Below, one piece after another: positions 35,078-43,504 of a stretch of 64,000 bases of DNA (positions are counted from its first letter, which is position 1; every line of letters starts with the position of its first letter). Source of the DNA: Armatimonadota bacterium (GTDB lineage Bacteria; Armatimonadota; Fimbriimonadia; Fimbriimonadales; Fimbriimonadaceae); contig JBAXHT010000001.1 of assembly GCA_037138755.1 (NCBI GenBank), positions 1,335,805 through 1,399,804 of the forward strand, given 5' to 3'. The translations under genes and the position numbers were made by a program. The notes under the pieces were generated by a model, which was not told where the DNA came from, searched no databases, and saw only the letters and a list, made by a program, of their open reading frames with translations.

Positions 35078-35707
35078 ATGAAAATTGCAATCCTCCCATC
35101 GCTTTTGGTCGGCACCCTTGCTATCGCAGGTTCAGCGCAGGCCATTGACCTCACCTTTACGGGTATGAGCTTGCCAGATGCAAAGACTGCATCGATCTCT
35201 GTAAACGGAAGTGGCTTCACTTCGGTCTATGCTGGTCAGCTCAACTTCTCTTCAAGTAGCGGCTCCTTGAGCAGCTATTGTGCCGATGCACTGTCCTTTT
35301 TGGACAATACTTCGAACAGCTATTCAGCTAGCTCCCTCACCTTGACGCCGAACACCAATCTTGGCAAAGCTGGCACCATTCTTGCCAACAACCAAGCAAC
35401 AGCCCTGACGTCTGCTCAGCAAGCGGGACTTCAGCTCGCCGTATGGGAAGCTATCTACGACGGCGGATCGACATTCGACGCTTCTGGCGCTAAGTTTCAG
35501 GCGAAAAACGTGAGCTCGGAAATCCTGGGCTTTGCTTCGCAGTACTACGGAACTTACTGCGTCACTCCGACGAACAGTGTCACATATTTCGGCACCACTG
35601 AAAAGGGTGGCCAATCTCAGATGACCGCAGTTCCGGAGCCGATGACGATGACCGCGCTAGGACTTGGCTCACTCGCCCTGCTACGACGCCGACGCAAGTC
35701 GGCCTAA
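35078..35707 (+). CDS. PEP-CTERM sorting domain protein
   Basis: 209 residues. A signal peptide (AILPSLLVGTLAIAGSAQA) and a C-terminal sorting tag (VPEPMTMTALGLGSLALL then RRRRKSA) bracket a Ser/Thr/Asn-rich body with two Cys (YCADALSF and TYCVTPTN). PEP-CTERM proteins are cut at the PEP motif by exosortase and end up on the surface or in the exopolysaccharide matrix. The exosortase is not in the window. The promoter is sigma-54 type. The stop overlaps the convergent response-regulator gene. Confidence 0.9.
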   Translation: MKIAILPSLLVGTLAIAGSAQAIDLTFTGMSLPDAKTASISVNGSGFTSVYAGQLNFSSSSGSLSSYCADALSFLDNTSNSYSASSLTLTPNTNLGKAGTILANNQATALTSAQQAGLQLAVWEAIYDGGSTFDASGAKFQAKNVSSEILGFASQYYGTYCVTPTNSVTYFGTTEKGGQSQMTAVPEPMTMTALGLGSLALLRRRRKSA

Positions 35708-36375
35708 CCCATGAACTTGTAGCCAACACCCCGGACGGTCACGAGTTTCTCGGGAACGTTCGGGTCTGGCTCAATTCGGGTTCGAAGCCAGCGGATGTGG
35801 ACATCCACAGTTCTGGAAGTAACGTAAGCATCCTTCCCCCAAACTCGATCCAAAAGGGCTTCGCGAGTAAAAACCTGACCGGAGTTCTTGGCAAGAAACA
35901 TGAGCAGCGCAAACTCTTTCGGTGAAAGAGTCATTGGCTTTCCATCGATGCTCGCTTCGTGAGTGCGTGGGTCGATCAATAGGCCGCCACGTTCGATGAC
36001 TTCGCTCGCGGGTTCGCCTTGAGCGCGCCGCAGAATCGCCTTCACCCGTGCCGCAAGTTCGGACATGTTGAATGGCTTAACAACATAATCATCCGCTCCC
36101 ATTTCCAGGCCCCGAACTCGATCCTCTTCGTCGGCTCTCGCGGAAACAAAGATAATTGGCGTCTGGTTATCCTTGCGAACTGCCCGGCAAAAATCAAAGC
36201 CCGAACGATTGGGCAACATGATATCAAGAATCACAAGGTCGGGTTTTACCCGCTTGAAAAGCCGCATGCCGTCCTCGGCACTCTCGGCGGTAAACGTCGT
36301 ATACCCCTCGCGTCGGAACTTCGCTTCCAAAGTTTCGGAGATCGCCGGCTCATCGTCAACAATCAGTAGAGTCAT
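35704..36375 (-). CDS. OmpR/PhoB family response regulator
   Basis: 223 residues. The receiver domain (1-~118) has the acidic pair in LLIVDDEPAI, the phosphorylated Asp51 in LVILDIMLPNRSG, FVSARADEEDR and the Lys in DYVVKPFNMSEL. The winged-helix DNA-binding domain (~130-223) has LSPKEFALLMFLAKNSGQVF, TREALLDRVWG and the recognition segment SRTVDVHIRWLRTRIEPDPN ending GVGYKFM. No histidine kinase gene is next to it, so the partner is elsewhere. TTAA-rich repeats lie 28-60 bases upstream of the start and could be its own binding site. Confidence 0.93.
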   Translation of the reverse strand: MTLLIVDDEPAISETLEAKFRREGYTTFTAESAEDGMRLFKRVKPDLVILDIMLPNRSGFDFCRAVRKDNQTPIIFVSARADEEDRVRGLEMGADDYVVKPFNMSELAARVKAILRRAQGEPASEVIERGGLLIDPRTHEASIDGKPMTLSPKEFALLMFLAKNSGQVFTREALLDRVWGKDAYVTSRTVDVHIRWLRTRIEPDPNVPEKLVTVRGVGYKFMG

Positions 36376-36400
36376 GTTTCCAATGCAAGTTTTACGCGCC

Positions 36401-36440
36401 GATGTTAAGGCTGAGTAAAGACTCCTTAATCCTGTTAATT
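36401..36440. promoter_or_regulatory. TTAA-rich repeated boxes upstream of the response regulator
   Basis: On the plus strand this reads GATGTTAAGG, then GTAAAG, CTTAATC and GTTAATT at roughly 10-base steps. The 9-mer ATGTTAAGG recurs before the small gene at 41936. PhoB-type regulators bind such direct repeats; binding here is inferred. Confidence 0.35.
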
Positions 36441-37566
36441 ATCCCGCTGCGATAATCTCAACGTTCGCCCTCGGAACCGTCACTTCCTCACCGCTGTTCA
36501 GCTTCGCCCGCAAGACTCGAACGTGAGTTCCCGAATCCAAAGTCACTAGCTCGGGCGGAAGATCTGTGACGCTAGCCAGCAAACCGAAGTAAGGCTCGCG
36601 AATGACCCGAATCTGTGTCCCGATATTGAGCGAGAGAACCTTCGCTTCCTTGCTTGCTTCACCCGTAGTTCGCGGTTCTGGAACAATCAACTCCGGCCGG
36701 ATAACGCCAGCCCGAATCTGGGTTGCTCCATTGATCGAACAATCGTGTCCTTCAAGCGATTTCAAGAGATCAAACGTGCGCGAAGCCATTGGCAAGAAAC
36801 CAAATCCCTCGGTGACCATCAAGGTCAGATTGATTTTCTCTGAACCGGTAATCGCAACACCGATGTCGTAACCCAAAAACTCGATGAGGTCGCTGTCTTT
36901 GAGTCCTCCAGCGATGATTCCGGCTGCGCCGACTGCCGACGCCCGTTTGATGGCAGCGGCTGTCATTCCCGCGCCCCCGATCAAGATTTTTCCGGCGTCG
37001 GAATCCAAAATGTGCTTTTCGTCCAGAACCTCGTCGGGCGACTCAACGGCCTGGCGAAGCGAGCCCTGCCGCTCTCCGCCCACTCCAAAAATTCCTTGGA
37101 CCATCGCACAGCGCGTCTCGATAATCGCGCCCTCCATCGGCAGAACTTCGGCGACTTTGCCCTTGATGTAGGCGTTCATGTCAATTGGAATCGACGGCTC
37201 GCGAATCAGAGCATTGCCCGTGATGTCACTGTAGCTTTCAACTGTTCCTGTATGCTCCGAGGTTGCGGTCGGGGCCTTGAATATGCCAAATAGTTTCTTC
37301 CCGGTGGCAACAAGATCACCCTTCTCAATCTGATCGCCAACCTTGACCACCATGAATGCCTCAGCATCCTTCGGCTCTACGCCCAGAGGATCGGCAATAC
37401 GCATGGTCTGCAGGTTTCCTGGGAGCAGAGCCCTGGCAATCGGCGTAGTCGGCTCGACTGTATCACCGATGCCCACCAAAACCTCACCTTTAATCGGTAG
37501 TCGGCGTGTGCGGCGGACAACGATGTCGCCACTAACGGTCAATCCAGGTGTATATGCGCTTCCCAA
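36439..37566 (-). CDS. conserved-looking protein with barrel-sandwich-like N-terminus and KOW-like C-terminus, unknown function
   Basis: 375 residues from a TTG start at 37566, which is the only start available in frame. The N-terminal part (PIKGEVLVGIGDTVEPTTPI, VGDQIEKGDLVATGKKLFGI, HTGTVESYSDITG) has paired Gly-turn repeats like biotinyl-lipoyl or RnfC-type barrel-sandwich domains. The middle (GAGMTAAAIKRASAVGAAGI, IAGGLKDSDLIEFLG) resembles a small Rossmann-like region. The end (GTQIRVIREPYFGLLASVTD and SGEEVTVPRANVEIIAAG) has KOW-like turns. I cannot name a family. It lies 41 bases after the ferredoxin reductase gene on the same strand. Confidence 0.7.
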   Translation of the reverse strand: MGSAYTPGLTVSGDIVVRRTRRLPIKGEVLVGIGDTVEPTTPIARALLPGNLQTMRIADPLGVEPKDAEAFMVVKVGDQIEKGDLVATGKKLFGIFKAPTATSEHTGTVESYSDITGNALIREPSIPIDMNAYIKGKVAEVLPMEGAIIETRCAMVQGIFGVGGERQGSLRQAVESPDEVLDEKHILDSDAGKILIGGAGMTAAAIKRASAVGAAGIIAGGLKDSDLIEFLGYDIGVAITGSEKINLTLMVTEGFGFLPMASRTFDLLKSLEGHDCSINGATQIRAGVIRPELIVPEPRTTGEASKEAKVLSLNIGTQIRVIREPYFGLLASVTDLPPELVTLDSGTHVRVLRAKLNSGEEVTVPRANVEIIAAG

Positions 37567-37607
37567 TTTCTTAACAACTCCGAGAGGTTTGGGAATGATG
37601 ATACACC

Positions 37608-38591
37608 CTACAACTCCATATCGCTGCTATGCCCCGGAAACAGCTTCGCTTCCGGATCGATGTACGTCTTCGCAAAGCAAACCGCCGTCGCCGCCTCACC
37701 AACCCCCGTCGCAATCAACTTTAGCTTCGACCCGTAAGTCGCAACATCCCCCACCGCAAAGATTCGCGCCAGGTTCGTCTCGTACTTCGAGTCAACCTTG
37801 ATCTGATTCTTCTCAATCTCCAGCCCCCATTCCTTCAAGGGACCGAGCGAAGACTTAAAGCCAATGTTCACGCAAATAGCATCCGCCTCAACCCGCTCGA
37901 GTTCCTTCGTCTGGGTGTTCTCCAGCGTCACCGCCTCGAGCTTTCCATCCGAGCCATGAAGCTCCTTAACAACATAGAACAGCTTCATCCGAACGCTCGA
38001 GTTCTTAACAACTTCAACCGAATGGTCATGGGCCTTAAACACATCTCGCCGGTGAACCAACGTAATGCTCTCGCAGATGTCGTTCAGGTTCATCGCCCAG
38101 TCAAACGCCGAATCTCCGCCACCAACAATCAGCAGCTTCTTCCCGGTAAAGATCGAGCGGTCTCGAACCCCGTAGAAGACGCTCTTCCCCACAAACTCTT
38201 CTTCCCGCTCAACCCCAATCTTCGTCGGAGAAAACGCTCCCGGTCCCGCCGAGATAATCACCGTACGAGTAGGTAGCTCAAGCCCCTTATCCGTCCGCAA
38301 CAGCCAATGATCACCACAATCCTCCGCCGAAACCGCCGTATTCTCAAGCACCAACTTCGGATGGAACTGCGTCCCCTGAGCGATCAAATCTCTCGCCAAG
38401 TCCTTGGCCAGAACTTTCGGAAACCCCGGCATATCAAAGATGTACTTCTCGGGATAAAGTGCCATCAATTGCCCACCGAGTTCGGGAAGGGAATCGATAA
38501 CTCGCACGGACATCCCGCGCAGGCCAGCATAAAACGATGCGAACAACCCGCAGGGGCCGCCGCCAATAACAGTTACATCAACGAGATTCAT
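37608..38591 (-). CDS. ferredoxin/flavodoxin--NADP reductase, thioredoxin reductase-like
   Basis: 327 residues. FAD-binding GGGPCGLFASFYAGLRG starts the chain, with PELGGQLMALYPEKYIFDMP typical of the YumC/TR-like FNR group. The NADPH site is VGGGDSAFDWAMNLND with HRRDVFKAHDHS, and GDVATYGSKLKLIATGVGE binds FAD. The CxxC redox pair of thioredoxin reductase is absent, which fits an FNR that passes electrons between NADPH and ferredoxin. Confidence 0.93.
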   Translation of the reverse strand: MNLVDVTVIGGGPCGLFASFYAGLRGMSVRVIDSLPELGGQLMALYPEKYIFDMPGFPKVLAKDLARDLIAQGTQFHPKLVLENTAVSAEDCGDHWLLRTDKGLELPTRTVIISAGPGAFSPTKIGVEREEEFVGKSVFYGVRDRSIFTGKKLLIVGGGDSAFDWAMNLNDICESITLVHRRDVFKAHDHSVEVVKNSSVRMKLFYVVKELHGSDGKLEAVTLENTQTKELERVEADAICVNIGFKSSLGPLKEWGLEIEKNQIKVDSKYETNLARIFAVGDVATYGSKLKLIATGVGEAATAVCFAKTYIDPEAKLFPGHSSDMEL

Positions 38592-38647
38592 GGCCTAGAG
38601 ATTTATGGATTAGTGTCGCGGCTCGCCATTGAAACCGGATATCCGTT

Positions 38648-39136
38648 TTACCCTTTTGTTAACCCCGACCACTTCATCGCAAGCCGCTCAGACCACCTCG
38701 GCTTCGGCGGAACATATCCCCGCCCCGCCTCCATTGCATCCTTCAACGAGTTGAAAGTATTCCAGAGACCCCAAAGCGCAAAGAGAACCCACGTCACAGC
38801 ACTTTTAACGATGATGCCTACCCAGCCAATCTTCTCCGGATGGATGCCCGTCGAGTCCCAAACGCCATCCTCCTTCATCTTCCAGATGCTATAGCTCAGG
38901 CTGCAAGCAATCAAAATCCCCGCGATGATCGTGCTCATCACCTGCTCGATCAACATCCGGTAAGAGTGGAACTTGACATAGGGCGAGCGCGTCCCGATCA
39001 CCGAACCCACGATCGGCGCAACGTACGGTAGAGGAATCGATGCCAGATTCACCAGCATCGCCAACCCCTGATCCTTCTTTGGGATTTCCAAAGTCATTGT
39101 CGAATCAGTACGCCGCGCCTCCGGAACCGGTTTCAT
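38648..39136 (-). CDS. small multi-pass membrane protein, DUF4870-like
   Basis: 162 residues with about three helices (GLAMLVNLASIPLPYVAPIV, MSTIIAGILIACSLSYSI, WVGIIVKSAVTWVLFALWGL). The segment SPYVKFHSYRMLIEQV resembles the FxxxHxxQ region of DUF4870/Tic20-like proteins. Function unknown. The start overlaps the gltX stop by 4 bases (ATGA). Confidence 0.7.
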   Translation of the reverse strand: MKPVPEARRTDSTMTLEIPKKDQGLAMLVNLASIPLPYVAPIVGSVIGTRSPYVKFHSYRMLIEQVMSTIIAGILIACSLSYSIWKMKEDGVWDSTGIHPEKIGWVGIIVKSAVTWVLFALWGLWNTFNSLKDAMEAGRGYVPPKPRWSERLAMKWSGLTKG

Positions 39137-40683
39137 AGCATCGAAAGTGCCCGATCGATCCGCTTCACAATCCGATCCGGACCTAGAACAGACATCAGCT
39201 CAAACAATCCCGGCCCAAACGTCTTGCCCGTCAAAGCAACCCGCGTCGGGTGAACAATCGGCCCCAACTTCTCAATCCCGTTTGCTTCCTGGAAAGCCAC
39301 CAAAGCCGCTTTCATCTCATCCGGCGACAGAGCCGAGGCACCACAAGCAGAACGAATGTGCTCGAACAAAGCGCGCGCATGAGGCTGGCCAAACCACTTC
39401 TCAACCGCCTTCGGATCCATCGGCGGCTCCTCAACAATGAAGAACTCGCAAGCCTCGCCAAACTCGATCAGGTTCGTCACGCGCTCCTGCTCCAGCTTAA
39501 TGCACTCCAGCGCATACTCCCGATTCGTCCGGGCAAAAAGAACGAACTTCTCGAACTTTTCAAAAATCGCCCGTCCATCGCGAGGTTTCTGATTCGGCAA
39601 GACCTCCTCATCAACAAAGTTCTCCCAGAATCCCTTCGTGTGCTCCTCAGCGTACAAGCCCTCGATCTCCGCCAAAACCTGCTCGGCACTCATCGACCGA
39701 ATCGTGTGGCCGTTCAGCCACTTCAGCTTCTCAATATCGAACTTGCCCGGACTCGGCTGAAGCCCCGAAAGCGCAAAAGCCGAAATCAACTCCGGCTCCG
39801 ACATCGCCTCCCGATCATCCCCCGGCGACCATCCAATCAGCGCAATAAAGTTTTTCAGCGCCGACTTCAGGTACCCCTGCGCCATGTAGTCCAGAACCCG
39901 AGTCGCCCCATGCCGCTTCGACAGCTTCTTGCCATCCGCACCTACAATCACTGGACAGTGAACAAAAATCGGCGGAGTCCAGCCAAACGCCTCAAAAATC
40001 AGCCAGTGAATTGGCGAAGTCGAAATCCACTCCTCGCCCCGCAGAACATGGGTGATCTCCATGAGGTGGTCATCCACCATCGCCGCAAAGTGGTAAGTCG
40101 GCATCCCATCCGCCTTGATCAAAACCGGATCCGGCAAGGTATTCGAGTCAAACTCAACCCGCCCACGGATCAAATCCTGAACAACGATCTTTCGATCCCG
40201 AGGAACCTTTAGCCGGATGACATAAGGCTTACCCTCCGCAATCGCCGCCTCAACTTTCGCGGCATCAGCATCACGCCAATCCCCGCCGTAGTAGCCGATC
40301 TGGACCTTGTTGATCTGCTGAAACTCGCGCATCTGCTCGATCTCTTCCTGAGTATCAAACGCCTTATAGGCGTGACCAGAAGCCTCTAGCTCGGCGATCT
40401 TCGAAGCATAAATCCCCAAAGCCTGACGCTCCGACTGCCGATAAGGCGCATGAGGTCCACCCACGTGCGGCCCCTCGTCAAACTCAATCCCCACCCACCG
40501 CAGAGTCTCCACAAACTCATGCTCGCTGTCCGGGTTATAACGACTCCGATCCGTGTCCTCGATCCGCAAAATACACGAGCCGCCTTCCTTTTGCCGCAAC
40601 AAATAGTCGTACAGAACCGTACGCAAAGCTCCCACATGAAGGAGCCCCGTTGGGCTTGGCGCAAATCGAACGCGGACTGGCAT
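39133..40683 (-). CDS. gltX: glutamate--tRNA ligase
   Basis: 516 residues, normal for the family. It charges tRNA-Glu. Class I synthetase motifs are RFAPSPTGLLHVGALRT (HIGH variant HVGA), ILRIEDTDRSRY, RLIMVDD-like FAAMVDDHLMEITHVLRGEE, and the KMSKS variant GKKLSKRHGATRVLDYMAQG. The C-terminal helical anticodon-binding domain follows. The run continues 25 bases upstream with DUF1385 and downstream with the DUF4870-like gene. Confidence 0.97.
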   Translation of the reverse strand: MPVRVRFAPSPTGLLHVGALRTVLYDYLLRQKEGGSCILRIEDTDRSRYNPDSEHEFVETLRWVGIEFDEGPHVGGPHAPYRQSERQALGIYASKIAELEASGHAYKAFDTQEEIEQMREFQQINKVQIGYYGGDWRDADAAKVEAAIAEGKPYVIRLKVPRDRKIVVQDLIRGRVEFDSNTLPDPVLIKADGMPTYHFAAMVDDHLMEITHVLRGEEWISTSPIHWLIFEAFGWTPPIFVHCPVIVGADGKKLSKRHGATRVLDYMAQGYLKSALKNFIALIGWSPGDDREAMSEPELISAFALSGLQPSPGKFDIEKLKWLNGHTIRSMSAEQVLAEIEGLYAEEHTKGFWENFVDEEVLPNQKPRDGRAIFEKFEKFVLFARTNREYALECIKLEQERVTNLIEFGEACEFFIVEEPPMDPKAVEKWFGQPHARALFEHIRSACGASALSPDEMKAALVAFQEANGIEKLGPIVHPTRVALTGKTFGPGLFELMSVLGPDRIVKRIDRALSML

Positions 40684-40708
40684 AGACCCATAAGGGTACC
40701 TGCCAGGC

Positions 40709-41713
40709 TTATTTAGCCTTCAAAGTCTCTTCGCCCGCAAGGCAAGCTTTCAGCGAATCCAAAGCGACCTCGATTTGGTCATCGCGTGGCTCCGAGGTCG
40801 TGATCAACTGCGTCCACAGCCCCGGCTTGAACATCACCATAATTGCCGCGTTGTCCCGAAACTTTCCCGCGAAGCGAAGGAGTTCATAGGCAATCCCCGC
40901 GATGAACGGCAGAACTGCGATGTGATAAAGGAAGTTGCCCAGCGCGATCATCAGGGTATTGCCCTTGAACTGCGTGAAGTGATCCTCAAACCGTGGAATC
41001 CACGGGAAGATCACAAACCCGAGGAGCAAAACAATAATCGCAAAGGAGGTTCCACAACGAGGGTGCAAGCGAGTCTGAGCCTTACAGTTCTCCAGCGTCA
41101 ACTCCTGCTCCGCTTCCCAAGTGTTGATCGCCTTATGCTCTGCGCCGTGATACTTAAAGACTTCCTTCACCTGCTTCATCTGGCTAATGAGCAGAAGATA
41201 GCCGATGAAAAACGCGAACTTGATCGTCTCGACGAGAAGGTTCGTCACCTGTGGCCCGAGGTCGAACTTTTGGCGAAGAGTAGTCCCTCCGACCTGGGGA
41301 AGATATTTGAACAAGAAGAGACTAAATGCCAGGGATACGACAATGGTTCCGGCGACGACACCGTCCTGAATCGCCTTTGACGCTACCGGCTGTGAGTTCT
41401 TCGTCACCTCTTCCGCCGCATCCACAACCTTATCCTCCGGCTTCTGATACTCCGGAGCCAACTGAATATCCGAAGCAAACTTCATCGCCCGAATCCCGAG
41501 CGACATCGCATCGAGCAACGCCCACGACCCGCGCAAAAACGGCGTCTTCAGCCACTTCTGCCGACCAATCCAAGTCTTCTCCAAAGGCTCGGCCTTCACA
41601 ACCAACTCCCCATTCGGAGCGCGACAAGCCACTGCGAAGTACTTCGGCGACCGCATCATCACTCCCTCGATAATCGCTTGACCGCCAACACTTAGGAATT
41701 CATCCTTGGACAT
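40709..41713 (-). CDS. DUF1385 (YqhQ-like) membrane protein
   Basis: 334 residues from ATG 41713. The family signature is at the N-terminus (FLSVGGQAIIEGVMMRSPKY, PFLRGSWALLDAMSLGIRAM). Four helices follow, with FKYHGAEHKAINTWEAEQEL and HPRCGTSFAIIVLLLGFVIF, both strongly conserved in DUF1385. Activity is unknown; the His/Glu/Cys residues could bind metal. A GTG/ATG-type start at 41776 would add 21 unconserved residues. A TATACT hexamer ends 7 bases before ATG 41713 and decides the start. Confidence 0.9.
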   Translation of the reverse strand: MSKDEFLSVGGQAIIEGVMMRSPKYFAVACRAPNGELVVKAEPLEKTWIGRQKWLKTPFLRGSWALLDAMSLGIRAMKFASDIQLAPEYQKPEDKVVDAAEEVTKNSQPVASKAIQDGVVAGTIVVSLAFSLFLFKYLPQVGGTTLRQKFDLGPQVTNLLVETIKFAFFIGYLLLISQMKQVKEVFKYHGAEHKAINTWEAEQELTLENCKAQTRLHPRCGTSFAIIVLLLGFVIFPWIPRFEDHFTQFKGNTLMIALGNFLYHIAVLPFIAGIAYELLRFAGKFRDNAAIMVMFKPGLWTQLITTSEPRDDQIEVALDSLKACLAGEETLKAK

Positions 41714-41720
41714 CGGTGTA

Positions 41721-41726
41721 AGTATA
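41721..41726 (-). promoter_or_regulatory. -10 hexamer TATACT for the DUF1385-gltX run
   Basis: AGTATA on the plus strand is TATACT on the coding strand, 7 bases before ATG 41713, with no Shine-Dalgarno. Confidence 0.55.
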
Positions 41727-41830
41727 GCTTTCACGGGCTTCAGGCTTGAGGGATCAGGTTTCAGTTTCGAAACCACTTCTCAATCCTGAAACCTCAATCC
41801 TGAATCCCCCATAGGCCTCAATCCCCATCA

Positions 41831-41866
41831 AATGTTAAGGAATGCTTAATGAACCCCCCATTAAAC
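41831..41866. promoter_or_regulatory. TTAA direct-repeat boxes before the 66-aa gene
   Basis: GTTAAGGA, three bases, then CTTAATGA gives two 8-base units with an 11-base period, followed by CATTAAAC. This layout resembles Pho boxes and shares the 9-mer ATGTTAAGG with the region before the PhoB-like regulator gene. Confidence 0.35.
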
Positions 41867-41935
41867 CGACTTTAGGATGATGGCACCGAACTTGCCGTAC
41901 ACTTATGTAGTCGAAAAGACCAAGGAGGAGCAATC

Positions 41936-42136
41936 ATGGAATCTCTGACAAACAGAGGACTGAAGCTCACCGAGGACGAAGCATTCGCACTGTTGGGACT
42001 TTGTTTAACCAGCCCTGGGCCGGTTGATGAAGCGACAGCGGTTGCAATGCGGAAACTGGCGGCGTATTGTTCGCAAAGAAGCGAAAAGAGCAATTATCCA
42101 ATCAATCTAAATACAGCAGCCGTTGCACCGAGGTGA
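41936..42136 (+). CDS. small acidic-helical protein, 66 aa, unknown function
   Basis: 66 residues (MESLTNRGLKLTEDEAFALL, GLCLTSPGPVDEATAVAMRK, then LAAYCSQRSEK). It would form two or three helices, with no membrane segment. It has the best Shine-Dalgarno in the window (AAGGAGG, 7 bases before ATG) and its own strong terminator 15 bases after the stop, so it is a true monocistronic small gene, probably well expressed. I recognise no family. Confidence 0.75.
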   Translation: MESLTNRGLKLTEDEAFALLGLCLTSPGPVDEATAVAMRKLAAYCSQRSEKSNYPINLNTAAVAPR

Positions 42137-42150
42137 GACGAAACAAAGTA

Positions 42151-42178
42151 AGGGGAGGCAAGAAGCCTCCCCTCTTTG
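42151..42178 (+). terminator. intrinsic terminator after the 66-aa gene
   Basis: The stem AGGGGAGGC pairs perfectly with GCCTCCCCT around an AAGAA loop and is followed by CTTTG, a short T-rich tail. Confidence 0.8.
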
Positions 42179-42361
42179 TGTCTGAGGATCAATATGGAGT
42201 GCGAAAACTCGTTCTCGCTTTGGATCACTAGAGCTCCGCTCGGACTCCTTCGACAAACTCTCCGCGCGAAAATTGAGCACTGTAACCGAGGTAAGAGCAC
42301 CAGCCAGTAGATTCGACATCCCCGCCTCGAGCCTCAATCCGTTCGCGACATAATAACAAGG

Positions 42362-43462
42362 ATGCTGACCGTCCAAGACGTCCTCCGAACCCTCGAATCC
42401 TTTACCCCCGTTCGATGGGCGTTCGATTTCGATAACGTCGGCCTCCTCGTCGGCTCAAAATCCGCCCCGGTCACCAGAATCATCATCGCCCTTGACCCGA
42501 GTCCTGCACTCATCAACCAAGCCATTGCCCAGAAAGCTGAGCTCGTCATCACCCACCACCCCATCCTCTGGAGCGGCACAAAGTCGATCACCGACGCCAA
42601 AGACGATACCGCCTTCGCCCTATCTCTGGCAAAACACGGGATCTCACACATCGCCGCCCATACCAACTGGGATGCTGCTCCGGGCGGAATCAACGACACC
42701 CTCGCCGGTCTCCTCGGTCTCCAAAATCTCAACTCATTCGGTTCCGCCGCAAGCGTTCCGTACAGCAAGATCATCGTCTTCTGTCAGCTCGAACAAGAAG
42801 ACATTCTCCTCGATGTGATGGCTGAACACGGGGCGGGAAACATTGGTAACTACCGCCGATGCGGATTCAAGGCCCACGGAGTAGGCACGTTTGAGCCGCT
42901 TCCTGGCTCAAACCCCTCCGTCGGCAGAATCGGAAAGTCTGACGAAATCGAAGAAACCAAGATCGAAATGATCTGCCCAACCCACCGAGTCTCCGACGTC
43001 ATCTCCGCAATGATCGAGAAGCACAACTACGAGCAACCCGCCTTCGACGTGATCCCGCTTGCTCCGCTCGAAGAGCAACCTTGTGGCCGAATCGGCTCTC
43101 TAGCCAGTCCGATCACACTACAACAATTCATCACCGAAACCAACACCGCACTTGGAACATTCAGCATGGCCTGGGGTGACCCCCAACGAATGATCGAGAA
43201 AGTCGCCGTAGTCGGGGGAGCCGCCGATAGTGACTGGCGCCACGCCCTCGACGCCGGAGCCGATGTCTTCGTCACGGGAGAAGTGAAGCACAATGTCTCA
43301 ATCGAAGCCACCAACGCCGGCCTCGCCATCGTTGCCGCCGGGCACTTCGCCACCGAAAACCCCGGCATGAAGGCACTGGCGGACCAACTCAGCCTGCGTC
43401 TTCCGGCGATAAAGACCAGTCACTTTGAACCCTCCGCTGGGCAATTTGGCTGCCCGATCTAA
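42362..43462 (+). CDS. Nif3-like dinuclear metal-centre protein
   Basis: 366 residues, the long form with an inserted domain. Metal-binding residues appear in AELVITHHPILWSG, HIAAHTNWDAAPGGINDTLA and, near the end, IVAAGHFATENPGMKALADQ. The N-terminal WAFDFDNVGLLVGS is diagnostic. The middle (~125-250, IIVFCQLEQEDILLDVMAEH, GAGNIGNYRRCGF) is the PII-like insert. Formerly annotated as GTP cyclohydrolase I type 2; real activity is unsettled. AAGG lies just before the ATG. Confidence 0.9.
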   Translation: MLTVQDVLRTLESFTPVRWAFDFDNVGLLVGSKSAPVTRIIIALDPSPALINQAIAQKAELVITHHPILWSGTKSITDAKDDTAFALSLAKHGISHIAAHTNWDAAPGGINDTLAGLLGLQNLNSFGSAASVPYSKIIVFCQLEQEDILLDVMAEHGAGNIGNYRRCGFKAHGVGTFEPLPGSNPSVGRIGKSDEIEETKIEMICPTHRVSDVISAMIEKHNYEQPAFDVIPLAPLEEQPCGRIGSLASPITLQQFITETNTALGTFSMAWGDPQRMIEKVAVVGGAADSDWRHALDAGADVFVTGEVKHNVSIEATNAGLAIVAAGHFATENPGMKALADQLSLRLPAIKTSHFEPSAGQFGCPI

Positions 43463-43504
43463 CTTATTGGAACCCGGGGTGTCGACCATTCCGTATTGGT
43501 CTGC

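Noticed and set aside
39250-40212. 320-codon plus-strand frame opposite gltX
   Set aside because: Basic, low-complexity shadow of a well-supported synthetase gene.
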